A stretch of 64,000 nucleotides of DNA, from the NCBI GenBank assembly GCA_001600875.1, contig BCLD01000003.1:1200536-1264535 (forward strand), written 5' to 3'. A model generated the notes under the pieces. It had not been told where the DNA came from, ran no database searches, and saw nothing but the letters and a program-made list of their open reading frames with translations. Below, one piece after another: positions 35,159 to 48,000 of this stretch (the first letter of the stretch is position 1; each line of letters starts with the position of its first letter). The stretch comes from Solicoccozyma terricola. Lineage: Eukaryota; Basidiomycota; Tremellomycetes; Filobasidiales; Piskurozymaceae. The position numbers and the translations under genes were made by a program.

Positions 35159-38100
35159 CTAGGCAGCAATTGCCAACACATCACGCTCCCAACACCTATG
35201 CTTGGCCATCTCCGCGATGACGGTTTTGCCCATTTGAGCGCCCACGCCAGCAGTTGGAACGAAAACAACACCCTTTTCGACCTGGACCTTACTACCGGTC
35301 GAAACCGAAGCGGAGAACTCTCCAGGAAGACCGGTGTTGACCGCCCAGTCGATGGCGTTGCCGTGGACGACAATGGTCTTCTGGTGCATGTATGCCTCAC
35401 GGAGTTGGTGGATGATACGCCCAAGCTTGAGCTTCTTGATGTAGCTATCGTCAGCGCCGCCAAAGAAGGCGACGGCGTCGAAATGGGTTGATCGGCAGGT
35501 CTCGATGGTGAATTGGGTGCTGGAGATAGGACATGTGGTCAGTCACCATGCGCGGGGCGGAGCATTTGAAACCACCACTCACTCCAAAGACGAACCATTC
35601 GATCCCTTGACGGAACCCTTGGTTGGACCGACGATCTGCGTGTATCACTTGCGTCAGTCGGTCGGAGTTTAATTGAGCGCAAGACTTCCAGCCATCCCGC
35701 TCACCATAAACATGACACCAGCAGCAGTCAACGCGGTCTTGAGCTCTACCACGGCGGTGTAGTCGAATCCAGGCATGCAAATGACACCAATCTTCCTGCC
35801 TTGGGCGGTAAAGACTGGGAGAATGGTTTGAGAAACATCAGTAACGAGTCGAAGCCCATGACATCGCCCCCGAAAACTCACCCTGATTCTTTCCGTATAC
35901 TTGTGACAAGAACGCACTGGACTTGCCGTCGTTCTTGCGAACCTCAGCGGGAACTTTAACATCAGTGAATGCCTCGGCAACAGACAAAGCCAACTTGTGA
36001 TCGATCTCATTCAACCTCTCCATCATCGCCTGCTGGACGACGAGCTCGTCACACTTGCCCAATTCGAATTGAGCAGCGCTGATTAAATGCTGCTTCTCCA
36101 CGTCAGAGAGCGAATTGTAGAACAAGGTAGCCTGGGAGTAGTAGTCCTTGAACTTTGCGCTCTGGGAACGCTCGATGACGCCGGAAACCTTGGCGGGATA
36201 ACTGGAGAATCCGCCTTCGGAGACAGGAGCAGGTGCAAGGTTGTTATTCCTGTTTGGGAAGTACGGCGTTCTGTTCGTTTGAATAAAGTGCTGATGTTGA
36301 CCATCTCGGTGGTTGACTCTCATTGGACAAACGGGTCGATTAATCGGGAGGTCGCCAAAGTTCACTCCAAGACGAGAGATCTGGGTGTCAAAGTAGGAAA
36401 AGTTCCGACCGGCCAACAAAGGATCGTCCGAGAAATCAACACCGGGTACGATGTGCTGCGTGCAGAACGCGACTTGCTCGGTCTCTGCAAAGTAGTTGTC
36501 TGTGTTCCTGTTGAGTTCAAGAACACCAATGTTCTTGATAGGTACAAGGTCCTCCGGAATCAACTTGGTGGCATCGAGGAGATCAAAATCGAACTTGTGC
36601 TCGTCTTCCTCGGCGACGATTTGAACTCCGAAATCCCACTTGGGGAATGCACCAGCCTCGATGGCGTCCCAGAGGTCTCGACGGTGGAAATCGGGGTCTG
36701 CGCGGGGCGGAAAGCAGTTGTGAATACAATCAAAGACATGACACTCATCTATCAAAGTCTTCTCACCTTGTCCAGCAAGCTTCAAAGCCTCATCCCAAAC
36801 AAGCGAGTGCGTTCCCAATTGAGGTGTGAAATGGAACTTGACAAAGGTGGACTTTCCAGAATCGTTGATGAGACGGAAAGTGTGCACACCGAAACCAGGC
36901 ATCATTCGGAATCTGCGTTAGGTGGAGATGTTTCATATGAGCCCATGTTTTTGGCAAAAACGTTGACCGTGAGGTACTCACGATCGTGGGATAGTTCGAT
37001 CACTGAGGATCCACATGTTCATATGAGCAGATTGAGGAGAGAGGGACATCCAATCCCAAGCGTTGTCATGAGCGGTTTGCGCTTGAGGAATCTCATTGTG
37101 AGGTTCCGGTTCTATCACGTATAAATAAGAGGTATGAGCCTTCAGGTTTTGAAACAACAAAAGTGGGAAGACGAAGGGGTAACATACTAAGCGCGTGAAC
37201 AAGATCAGGGAATTGAATCGCTTCTTGAATGAAGAACACCGGAACGTCTAATAAACCACATAACGAAAAAACCCCCAATCAACGCTGAACACTCTCCCCT
37301 TTCCCAAGATCCATAATCCCCATCACTCACTATTCCCAACAATATCCCAATTCCCTTCATCTGTGAAAAACCTAACTGCAAAACCTCTAACATCCCTCAC
37401 CGAATCCGCAGACCCTCTTGATCCAGCAACCGTTGAGAATCGAAGAAAAACAGGAGTTTCTCGAGTAGTGTCTGTGAGAATACCGGCTTTGGATAACTCG
37501 GGTATCGCGGTGTGGAGCTTGAATGTTCCGTGGGCGGCGGCGCCACGAGCGTGTACTACACGTTCGGGAATACTGGTACCCGGGAGGGAGGGAGGGAGGG
37601 AGGAGGGGGGGGGGCGAATATGAGTGAGGTGATATCAGTATATTTTGGTTGTCGCGCTGTTCTCGAGGTGGAAAAACGTATGCATACCGCTCATGATCGA
37701 ATTTAGAGATTTTCTCTCGAGCATGGAAATCATTGAATACTGTCGGTCCTCTTTCTCCAGCTTTAAGACCCACGTCGGTTTTCTAGATTGATTGATTGAT
37801 TTTTTTTTTGTTTTTTCAATTTGTGCAGTGGAGGAGATAGGTAGCAGAGCGGTAGGGGGAGAAAGATAGAGATGAAGGGTAGTTGTGCGGGGATCAATGA
37901 GAATTAGGGATTGGGTAGGGAGAGTCAGCGGACTAGTCACAGTAAAGGTAACTTGAAACGAGTATCCATGAAAGACTCCTAGATTGAAGGTGATCGATTC
38001 GCCACCGATCGGGCATTTCGATCGGTTTTACCGAAAAGGAACCATTAAAGTCCGCAATGGATGATCAACGACAGTCCCCAACACCTCTCAACCATCAAAC

Positions 38101-38481
38101 CACACACACAACCTTCATACCTCCCAAACCCAAAATATTCCCAAAATATTCAAATACCAGGTCAAAGAAAACCTTCTCACTCACCGAAACCTTTGTCCCG
38201 AAGTAAGTCGTCAAATTATCTTTACTAGTGCCTTCAACAGTAACTTGTGAAAGCTGACGTTTCTTAGTGTCTCCTATCGTTGATGATAAGACTGATTGGA
38301 ATGGAGTTAATCAAGAGGGGGAAATGAAACGGTGCAGGGAATGGCAGGGTTGGATGGAAAGTGAAGTTTTGAGTTTAGAAGTGATATATGTATACGATGA
38401 TTGGCGGAGACTAGGGGAATTGCAATGTAACGTACCTTTCTCGCCGACGTTGCCTGCGAGTTCAACTACAGAAGGAGCCAT
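35159..38481 (-). CDS. Large-subunit (clade 2) heme catalase
   Basis: Dismutes hydrogen peroxide to water and oxygen. Ten inferred exons (38481-38436, 38291-38185, 37782-37688, 37572-37331, 37247-37188, 37111-36982, 36912-35882, 35799-35705, 35635-35583, 35519-35159) give 739 residues. The catalytic histidine is in [14 protein letters not shown], the conserved distal-side segment is [16 protein letters not shown], and the proximal heme tyrosine is in [15 protein letters not shown]. The C-terminal 170 residues form the glutamine-amidotransferase/flavodoxin-like domain of large catalases ([49 protein letters not shown]). There is no signal peptide or C-terminal SKL; it ends RDVLAIAA. Intron 2 is about 400 nt, far longer than others here, and holds a perfect inverted repeat. 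The gene is head to head with HAT1. Confidence 0.95.
38004..38026. repeat. Perfect inverted repeat in catalase intron 2
   Basis: ACCGATCG and CGATCGGT flank a 7-nt spacer (GGCATTT). Each arm contains the palindrome CGATCG. Another GATCGATT lies just before it (37992). It may be a paired protein site or an intronic hairpin. Confidence 0.7.
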
Positions 38482-38892
38482 GATTGGTGTTTGATTGTTG
38501 TGTGGGATATGGATATATGAATATGGGTTGTATGATTGCTACAGATGGACGGGGGTACTGTACAGCTCGGAGGTGAGACTCGATCGAGGACGTTTGCTTG
38601 GTCTTTCTACACATTACATCGACACCCGATCTATCCCATACGTCATTCCATTCCAGCTGCCCTCCACTTTTCTAGCTGTCGACGTGGGAATTGCCGCGCG
38701 GAATGCTCCCGTGGGCGGCTTGTTGATTATGTAACAGAGTGGCGAGACCGACGGACACGGACATGCCACCCAACCCATGTCCGTCTCATCCCAATCCCAC
38801 GCGACGCGACCACCTTCCCATTTAGAACACCCACCCACCAAGCACCCACCCATACCCCGTCGTCCAGACGTCTGATTCCAACGTAGTAACCG
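38482..38892. promoter_or_regulatory. Divergent intergenic region catalase / HAT1
   Basis: 411 bp between the catalase and HAT1 start codons. It includes runs of ACCCACC and CATCC near the HAT1 side. I found no AGGGG stress element that I would defend. Confidence 0.5.
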
Positions 38893-41273
38893 ATGGCATC
38901 CTCCAGCTCATCAGGGATGGAAGCCTGGCTCATCAGTTCTAATGAAGCGCTCGTTTTGAGATTGGGTGAGTGGGTGGGTGGGTGGGGTTGGTTGGGTGGA
39001 CCCCGGGTGGATGAGGTGTGGTTTGAATGCTCGGGCTGATGCCGCGATTTGGTCATGGGTAGTACGAGCTGAGAAGGAAATCAAGTGGTTTCGAGAGGCA
39101 GAATTGGTGGATAATGGTGGAGAAGGAGGAGAGGATGAAAATGAAGATGGAGATGAAGAAGGAGATGAAGAGGAAGATGGAAAATCACATTCTTTGACGG
39201 ATACCGATCTTGTCGCTCCGTTTCATGCGAAATTCACGTATCCAATCTTTGGAGAGAAAGAAATGATATTCGGGTACAAGGGGTTGAAAATTGAAGTGAG
39301 TCGATGTGATGCCAAGTTAAATATCAACGGGAAACCGTTGTATAGTAAGCTCATTGAATATTCCGGTTGGACGTTTTTTTGTGTTTCCCCCCCCCCCCCC
39401 CCCAACCTCACCCCCACCTAGCTCTCATTCGCTTCATCATCACTTCGTCAATATCTTAATATCACATTTCGATCTCAGATTGAGAGTACAGCATTACAAC
39501 CCGACGACATTGAGAAGAAATTATATGGTTTTATCCCAAGTGGTGGGTGTGGGGGGGTTCTACTACTTTTCCCACTCTCCCATGTTTCGAAAATACAAAT
39601 CAAACCCTAATGTAAAGAAAAATAACCGGACACTTTCTTTCTCTTTCTTTCCCTCCTTTTCTTCTTCTCTCTCCCTTAGATTACACCAAGAGTAAGGAAA
39701 CGTTTGAGAAATGGGTAGAAGATGATACGTATTCGTTTAAACCGTTTGGGGAATTGGTTCAACGATATCGGTCTGCGGAGGTACAAGGTGAAGGAGAGGA
39801 GAATATCGTAGAGTATGAAATCTACCATGTAAGTTTTGGTTCAACAACTGCCTGGACTCTGATTGGGATCAAGGAACGTTACGGCTGATCGTCTCCTTTT
39901 TTTTTTTGGGTAGTGTACATTCAATACACCGGGGTTTAGAGAATATCATAGGAGGATGCAGTTGTTTATTTTGTTGTATATCGAAGGTGGGAGTTATATC
40001 CAGGTGAGGAAATAGATTGTCATGGTGTCTTTGTTTTTTTCCCATTTACACACAAAACGAGATGGAAGGAACTGATGTTGTTGTGTGATTGAGATGGAAA
40101 ATAGGAAGATGAAGAGAGTTGGGAGTTTTTAGTTCTGTGAGTAGAGAAAAGGTTCCCTTAGACTGATACCCCACCTATCCAATTCGGAGATTCTGAGGTC
40201 CTTTTTTTTTTTATTTATACCCGAACAGATATGAAAAACGAACACACCCATCGTCTGAACCATCTTCAAGTAACAACACCACCACGTCTGCGGATCTCAT
40301 CTCAACTTATCATTTCGTAGGATACGTCAGCGCGTATCCCTTTTGGTGTTATCCTGAACATGTGAGGTTGCGATTGAGGTGAGTTTTGATGGGGAGGGGG
40401 GTCTTCTTGTGTTTGCGATGGGATTTGGAGATGAGAGATTGAAAAGATGTGCTTTTGGTTGGATATTAGTCAATTCGTCATCACTCCTCCGTTTCAAGGC
40501 CATGGTCATGGTTGTGAGTGCTGGGAGGCGGACGGTGGATGACGAGGCGGTGAAATGCTGATGACGAGGGGTGGTGTTTTTCGTGCTTGTACCAGCACAA
40601 CTCTACAACGCCCTATACGACTACGCTCTCCGGCTACCTTCATGTCTTGAATTAACAATAGAAGATCCATCCGAAGAGTTCGAAGATCTAAGGGATAGAA
40701 ACGACTTGAAGCGACTTATTCAAGGCGAGAATGCTATTGCAGATTGTGAAGAGATTAAGAGAGGTGCACCTGTTGATAAAATATGGGCGGAGAAGGTTAG
40801 GAAGGAGGGCAAGTATGCTAAAGTGAGTTTTTCTGATCAGTCGGATTGACCAGGGAGGTTTCTTAAATCAACCGTCTGTCTGATTATCAAAACGTGTCGT
40901 ATGGTGTGTGGAACAGAGACAATTCGAACGACTTGTTGAGATGCTGTTGTTGAGGAAATTAGATAAAAGCGATAGCAAGGCGCAACGAGCGTTCCGTTTA
41001 CAGGTATGTTGGGGCGGTGGCGTAGGCGATAACTGGTCCGGTGTTTGGCTGGAACGAATCCTTGACGTCTGACCAATCTACTTGAACTTGTTCTTCTAGG
41101 TCAAAGAACGACTGTATCACTTCAATTACACTCTACTCTGTCAGATCGACAAAGAGGAACGCAAGGAGAAGCTCAAGGAGACGTTTGAAAATGTTCAGGA
41201 GGGGTATGAGGAGATGTTGGAGTCTGTGGAGGGTGGTCCACCGTTTCGATGGGTGGATGTGCCTGTGGAGTGA
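38893..41273 (+). CDS. HAT1: Type B histone acetyltransferase catalytic subunit
   Basis: Acetylates newly made histone H4 (K5, K12) with Hat2/RbAp46 before nuclear import and deposition. Eleven inferred exons (38893-38965, 39063-39344, 39492-39542, 39680-39828, 39914-40003, 40105-40136, 40229-40378, 40470-40513, 40596-40822, 40917-41003, 41100-41273) give 452 residues. Landmarks: FTYPIFGEKEMIFGYKGLKI in the N-terminal domain, YGFIPSDYTKSKETFEKWV, STYHFVGYVSAYPFW, and the acetyl-CoA loop PPFQGHGHGSQLYNALY, whose GHGS is created by the splice at 40513/40596. ELTIEDPSEEFEDLRD is the next block and carries acidic residues of the active site. An acidic insert (about residues 45-70, EDENEDGDEEGDEEEDG) is present near the N-terminus. 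Intron 2 has a C17 tract. The acceptor at 39491 (TACAG) rather than the earlier CTCAG is needed to avoid a stop. Confidence 0.94.
39387..39403. repeat. C17 homopolymer in HAT1 intron 2
   Basis: Seventeen C in a row on the coding strand, about 88 nt before the inferred acceptor at 39491. Confidence 0.9.
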
Positions 41274-41522
41274 GCGTGGAGCGTGGAGCGTGGTATGGGG
41301 GGTTTGCGAGGACTGATGATGTAGGGTAGACTGGGAGTTGAGCGATGTACGATGGATGTGTTGATTCCTGCTGGCTGGCTGGCTGTTCTTTGGGGCTCGT
41401 GTCCGATTTAATTAACCCCGCGAACCAACTCAGCCCCTCGTAGAACATAGTCCATCGTCAAGTACAACCAAGCCCTTCTCGCCATCCCAGCCATCACATA
41501 CCCCGCACAGTTCCCACCCACC

Positions 41523-43169
41523 ATGCAGAGTCCACACGCTTCAACATCCGCTTCAACATCGACCTCGGCCGACAGCTCTAGACAGACCAGCGGCGTCAGC
41601 TTCGGATCCACTAGCTCCTCCACTACACGACCTACCTCCAGCTCGTCTCCAGTGGTAGTCAGCGGAACAGCTTCTCATACAGACAAAGGATCGACCCAGA
41701 GTGGTCGTCCAGGCGTAGAGTGAGTGATCGAGATACTTACGTCGAGAGCTCAAGAGCTCAAGAGCAATGAGCTAAAATCTCTGTTCGCGGATACGATATC
41801 AGAGCTACTTCTACGAACCCGTTTCCCTTTCATTCCATCAACCTTTGCGAGTATCTGTGGAAAGTCGGGTTTCAAAGTGGTGCATACTCTGATGTAGAGC
41901 TACATGTTCTGTGAGTATATGATGGAGGAAACACTTTGGTTGTTGGACGTGAAGCTGATCATGTTCGCCGACTTAGGTCTCGTCGTTACAACCTCCATCG
42001 CAGTGTGTGCCCTCCCCTAATGATAGCTACATGATCGGCAACAGTTGGCTAATTGTCGACCCCCCCTCCCCCCATCATTCTATTTCGCGCAGTCATCCTA
42101 TCCCGCTCGCCATATCTGCAACATCTTATGGAGATCACACCACCTCAACAACCTTTGTGGGTGCGGGTTGATGATGAGGCCGTGACGGAGGAGGTGAATA
42201 AACTCGCAGCATCATACATGTTCGTTGGAAACCGGATCACTAATTCCTTCCATCGTTCTGTTAGGCCATTGCCATCGTCCTCGGTCATCTTTATGGTAGG
42301 CTTGATAGGGCGCCTAAAAAACTGACGATGCACATCCGCTGAATGCCTTCGCTTCCTCCTTCCACAGCCGCTTACTCCTACAGCATGGTCAACCTTTCCA
42401 ACGCTCGCGATGTCCTAGTTACATCCACCTTCTTCGGCCTCCCAGAACTGTCAGCGTACGCTTACGATATCTGTAAACAATCCATCAACGCGGAATCTAT
42501 CGGCGCATGGGTGGAATGGTGCGAAGTTCAAAGTGGACATGGACAAGGACAAGGACAAGGACAAGGAACGTATGGGAATATCGGACCGAATGGGCATCTA
42601 AACGGGCATAGAGGTAATCCAATGATATCTGCGGACTTTGCTTCGGATTCTGGTGCCAGTATGGTTTCGGCGCAGGGGAATGTGGATGACTATGCATCGA
42701 AATTGCAACGTGATATGTGAGTTTTTTTGTAATTGATCTTGCCAGGAGTGTCCTGTGTTGACCCTCCTTCCGAAAAACGTCACCCTCCTTCCAAAACGTC
42801 AGCTACGAATACTTGACCCACGATCTCATCTCTGAACTTTCCTCCACGTCCACTTCCACTTCCACACCGTACTCACCAAACGATGACCCCCGCTTCCTCG
42901 CGATCTTCTCCGCCCTTCCCTTCGACCTCTTCAAATCATGCATCGAGGATAAGGCTCTACCTCTTGGATCGGATCAGGAGAGGTTCGCGTTTGCCAAGAA
43001 GGCAGTGGCGGCTAGGAAGAAGCTGGCTGCATCTAGTGGTGCGACGACGGATGGTCAGGTTGTGGAGAATGTGGTTTTGCAGTTTACTGGTGGGAAGGGA
43101 TCTAATGTTCATGTTACCAGAAAGGTAAAGACAGGCGGAAGACCGTTGTGGAAGGTCGTCAAGGAGTAG
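41523..43169 (+). CDS. BTB/POZ domain protein
   Basis: Likely adaptor; BTB domains mediate dimerisation or cullin-3 binding, partner unknown. Seven inferred exons (41523-41719, 41803-41910, 41977-42002, 42093-42193, 42265-42295, 42368-42716, 42803-43169) give 392 residues. A Ser/Thr-rich N-terminal tail (about 66 residues) precedes the BTB fold: WKVGFQSGAYSDVELHVL, RRYNLHRIILSRSPYLQHLM (the central BTB helix-strand pair), AIAIVLGHLYG and VTSTFFGLPELSAYAYDICK. A Gly-Gln repeat (GQGQGQG, bases about 42535-42570) and a Ser/Thr-rich stretch follow. The last 80 residues are basic and end RPLWKVVKE. No Kelch, NPH3 or other partner domain was seen. The 26 and 31-nt exons inside the BTB domain are supported by phase. 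Found in the gap between HAT1 and the convergent 5-phosphatase. Confidence 0.85.
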
Positions 43170-43423
43170 GCAGTGGGTAGCGCCCCACGGGCATAAAATG
43201 GACGAGGCGTTGATGCGAATTATTCTCAACACTCAACCCCCTAATGGATCGTTTTCCATCATCATTCTCTACCACATTATAGTACAACAGTTGTCGATCA
43301 TATGCATAACTTTGTGAATGCGCCGGCGCCTTGCTTGCGCGACAAAAAGATGGTCCTCTAACAAGCACGATAGTTCTAGCGAGCACTGAGCAAAACAATC
43401 CTCGAATACCATGTAATCATCCC

Positions 43424-44847
43424 TTAAATCCGCAGATATCCAGACCAATAAGCAAGTAACCCAACAACCAACACGCTCTCCACTGCGAGCCCAATGAACA
43501 AATTTCCTCCTCCCATCACCAACGTCAACAACCAAGCATAACCCGCCACCCTGTCCATAACAAACCCCCATACCTTCCATGCAACGAGGACGGCATTGTC
43601 TTGACGGGGTGGCAGGGAAGTGAGAGGAAGAGTGGGTGTGTTGTGAGGCGATGAGCCGGCATTGGAGTTTGGGGGTAAGGAGATGATTGAATATACCGGT
43701 TTGTGGTCTGATAAGGTGATTTCATTGATTGAATTGTAAATCAAGACCTTGGATTGGTTTTCTTCACTTGGGATCGGATCGTCTCCTCTAGGTCCAGAGC
43801 ATGAGGCGAAGAGGATCCTATCGGTGTATCCTGGGATTCGCGAAGGACTATATCCATCGATTTGACCAACAATCCGTTTATACGTCGGTGCAAATGTCTT
43901 GATATCACCTTCCTCCAAACCAACCATTGTTCTTCCTTTACTTTGTTCAGATTTCAAAGTATCAAGCAACATCAACTCTTCTCTCTCTTTGACGATTATC
44001 TCTTCATCTTCATTTAACAAAGCTTGTTGATTCAGTAGATGTCCTTTCGAGGGTAATCTAGACAAACGGTAATTCAAATCTCCCATGAAGAAGGTATGAG
44101 AAGAATCGAATATCCGTTGAGGGAGTGTCAGAACGTCAGATGGGGTGAATAGGAGTGACGTGAGGATGGTTGTATATTCAGCGTTACGCCTAGACAAGTT
44201 GTAGTCGTGTGCGGCGAGGTGAGCGGAGACGAAACTGGATGATTCGAGAATTACACCGTAGTAAGCGGTTAGTTGTAAAGCCATGTTGAAGTGACAAAAA
44301 CCAAACTCTCACGTAAAGCTCTCCCATGCCTCCTGGCCTGATTCAATACGATTAACCGCAACCCTAACACCCACAGCCGACTTGTTTGCCAGACCCGCAT
44401 CGCCAAGCGAGACAGACGCTAATGACGGTTTCGATATCCGTCCCGATGTGAGGGTTTCACTACCAAAGACTATCAGACCTACACCACCTTGATAGTTGGA
44501 GGCGATAGCGGAGTAGGTTGTTTCAGAGGTCAGGGAGGACAGGGCTATTGATATTCGGGATTGTAGAGAATTGAGTGAGGTGATCGTCCAACCAGCGACT
44601 ACGAGAAACCAGACGAGCAAGTTAGAGAGGAAGGGAGTGAGCCATATGGCTGGGAGTGACGGGACATACGAGCGAGTTCCAACGGCAACAGTTCTTGTAT
44701 CCCAATCACCAACAGTTCCGGCTCCTTGCCTTGGCTTTTGAAAGCCGGAGCGAGCCATGAGCGTAGTTCGTGGTCTGATAGCTTGGAGCTACGCATGTTC
44801 ATGTTGAACGTGGTTATGAAGACGGCGAGGGGAGTATGGTCTGTCAT
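43424..44847 (-). CDS. Tail-anchored inositol polyphosphate 5-phosphatase (INP54-like)
   Basis: Hydrolyses the 5-phosphate of PI(4,5)P2 at a membrane. Three inferred exons (44847-44670, 44598-44313, 44234-43424) give 424 residues. Catalytic motifs of the 5-phosphatase fold: TFNMNMR and VIGIQEL near the N-terminus, FVSAHLAAHDYN, the signature FMGDLNYRL (usual form F-x-G-D-x-N-Y/F-R), SRIPGYTDRILF (usual form P-x-W-C-D-R-V/I-L; Trp-Cys is replaced by Tyr-Thr here) and ITLSDHKPVYS with the conserved SDH-P. Two hydrophobic segments close the protein (AGYAWLLTLVMGGGNLFIGL and VLVVGLLAYWSGYL), which matches yeast Inp54, an ER tail-anchored enzyme. No Sac1 domain is present, so it is not synaptojanin-like. 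It is head to head with MSH3. Confidence 0.9.
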
Positions 44848-45032
44848 GGCGGTGATGGTGTGTGTGTATATGTGTGCTGATGAGTATCGATTGTGGTTGA
44901 GTGAAGAACGGGAGACAGGGAGGATGCCATCGATGACGCAGGAGTGAGTAATCTCGCGACGATCGATCCAACAGAGACCATCCATCCATCCATCCGTCCG
45001 TAGACACGGTGCTATCAAGGCATACAGTGACC
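44848..45032. promoter_or_regulatory. Bidirectional promoter 5-phosphatase / MSH3
   Basis: 185 bp between the two start codons. It contains a run of CATC repeats (ATCCATCCATCCATCC at about 44980-44996). Both promoters must overlap here. Confidence 0.6.
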
Positions 45033-48000
45033 ATGACACCATCCAGACCCAGCTCATCGACCGCTCAGTAAGCACTGGCACCTCCCGTCCATCGACACCC
45101 CGCATCTGAGTCTGCGTCTGCGTCTGCATCTCCCACACAGACCCTCCATATCCTCCTACTTCTCCAAAACCCCTCAAAAGCGCCAAAGAGACATCGTCCC
45201 GGAATCTCCCCAACCCGAAGATGATATAGTGGATCTAACTGATTCTCCTGTGGTGAAACGACAGAGACCACGACCATCCCATGACGATGACATCGTTGAC
45301 CTCGAATCCCCACCTGATACTTCGCGAGAGGTCTCATCGTTCTTCAAACCAAAGTCAGAAGCAGCAGCTGGATCAAAAAGCAATGAAACCACCTTAGCTA
45401 TTACGAATAGAGCAACAGCCATTGCATTAGCATTAGAACCTCCAGCTAGGACTGTGTTGAGTCGATTTAAAGCTCCAGAAACTAGTGTGGTCAAGGTGAT
45501 TCGGAGTGGCACGGCGTTTGACGATTTTAGCTTGGGAGAGGTAACGAGAAATGGTAGTAGCCTTGGAGATCACACCCAAGAAGGACAGGAAGGGTCCTCT
45601 ACCCAACCGGTATCATCAAGTCAACCCTCGGAGACATCTCGAAGACGTCATGCAGAGTGGCAACGCCGGACAACATCTTTACATGGTCTCGTTCCTCGTC
45701 GTCGGTCTCTGCCGCTTGAAGAAGCTGCAGCGCGAGCGACTATGGAATTGGTCGCCGGAGAAGAATCTTTAGAAGGTGGAATAGTCGCCGATGAAGAGAT
45801 AGAGATAGTTGATCCTCCTACAAAAGGGAAGAAAAGCACAGCGAAGGGAAAGAAGAAACAGGAAGAAGTCGGACCGAGCGGATTGGTGTATACACCGTTG
45901 GAGAAACAATTCATGGAGATCAAATCAAAGAATGAGGATGTGTTGTTGTTGACGGAGGGTGAGTTGTGTTGGTGATCATGACGATGGCAAGGGTATAAGC
46001 TCATTCTGATTTTCGTTATCTGAGGACAGTTGGTTATAAATTCAAGTTTCACGGAGATGATGCGAAGATTGCGTCCAAGGAGCTTGGAATTGCATGGTTA
46101 GTGATATAGACTATTTGTACTATATTCCTGCGGCTGATATACTGTGAGATCACGCTTTCAAATCAATTAAAGCTTTCCCCAACGTAATTTCTTCGTCGCC
46201 TCCATCCCAACTCATCGCTTGCATATCCACGTCAAAAAGTAAGCACCTGATATGCACCTCTTCACATCTCCATATCTCATACTTGCTCTTCGTTACAGAC
46301 TCGTCGCTCAAGGTTACAAAGTCGGCGTAGTCAGACAGACGGAGACGGCTGCTTTGAAAGCAGCAGGCGACAATCGTAATCAGCCATTTAAGAGGGAGTT
46401 GACGAACTTGTACACTGCTGCGACGTGAGTGTCCTCTTGAGCCTCAAGAGAGACTCAAGTGCGAGACTAACCATGTTTGATTGAACCTGCAGCTACGTTG
46501 ATGACTCTAGTACGGTCGATAACATTCTTGATAACCCTCTGCAAAGCTCATCCGCGCCGCCCAGCTTCGTCTGTTTCACCGAGACAAATATGGGTGGGAT
46601 GGGAGCGGATGAGAGGGTTAAAATATATATGATCGGAGTGATTGTACAGACGGGAGAGGTGGTGTATGATGAGTTTGAAGCTGGGCACTTGAGGACTGAG
46701 CTGGATGTGGGTGAGCTATCACTGAACTCCGAGATTTGATGCTGATCATTTTCGCCTATTGCAGACCCGCTTAATGCATCTTACCCCGTCAGAGATCCTA
46801 CTGCCAGCAAAGCCTCTCAGCAAACCGACGGAGAAGTTTGTAAGATACTTTGTTGACAATTCTAGGTCAGGTCATACTGGTTCGGTGATATCGCTGAAGC
46901 GTTTACTGATTGGTCCGTGCGATTTTTCAGATCCTCATCAGGTGCTGGTGTCCGGCTTGAACGAAGCGTCTTTGCCGCAAACTACGACAAGGCATTTGAG
47001 TACGTCTCTCGGCACTATCGAAGCCGACAAGGCAGTGGCAAGGATGAGGGTATCATAGAGGTGGATGCCGATGACCCTCTGGTGGCGGAGGGGACAGCGG
47101 ATGATCACAGAAACGGTCATGATGTCGACGAAGCTGTGAATGATGGTGAGAGTGGCATTCATTAGTTTGAACAGGTTTTCATTCCTTACCCGGACTCCTT
47201 GCAGAAGAAGACTCATTAGCAGGTCTGGTAGATCTGTCCAAGCAGCTTTGGTTAGTTCAGTTCATCGGCTGTAGTAATGTGTGGGTGCTCCTGCGCTGAA
47301 GGTAGTGTGCTCCGCAGCATCGTCCTGGCAGCTAGCATCAAACATCTTGATCGTGCGTCATTCTCCCCCTTATTCATCACGACAAGTACGCTGGCTAAAA
47401 GTCCCGCACGTCATCGTAGGCTTCTCGTTAGCGGATGCTCTACTGCATATAGGATCGTTCGCAAAGGTGGATGGTATCCGTTCTCAGCGGCTCGGAATCA
47501 AGCTGATACTTTTACACTGTTTAGTTCTCGGCCCGAGCGCACATGATACTCTCAGCCGACACGTTACACAATCTGGAAATCTATTGCAACTCCACGGATT
47601 TCTCGGAGAAAGGCAGCTTGTTCTGGATGCTCGATCAGTAAGTGTAAAGGCAGTGGAGCGCTTACCAGCGCTTATCGATGGCGTGTGTCAGCACGAAGAC
47701 CAAGATGGGCAAGCGACTTCTGAGGGAATGGTTGGGGAGACCGCTGACAGATGAAAGGTGCGTCGTTGTGGTGATGTCGCGGAATTCCTTTTATTCCAGC
47801 TGACAACCGATTGCAGGGCACTCCAAGCACGAAATGAAGCTGTTTCTGAGATCCTTTCCACCAACACTGTCACCCTCGCTAAACTACAGGGATTGCTGAA
47901 GAACATGCCTGATCTGCAAAGAGGACTTTGCAGGATCCAGTATCACAAGGTAAGTACACTTGTACGTGAGCCTTGAGTGGCATATGTCTCATCAAATGGA

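Noticed and set aside
43892..44293. Reading the Tyr-Thr in the 5-phosphatase motif IPGYTDRIL as evidence of inactivation
   Set aside because: The Asp-Arg pair and the GDLNYR and SDHKPV motifs are intact, and the residues before DR vary among active members of the family, so loss of activity cannot be claimed.
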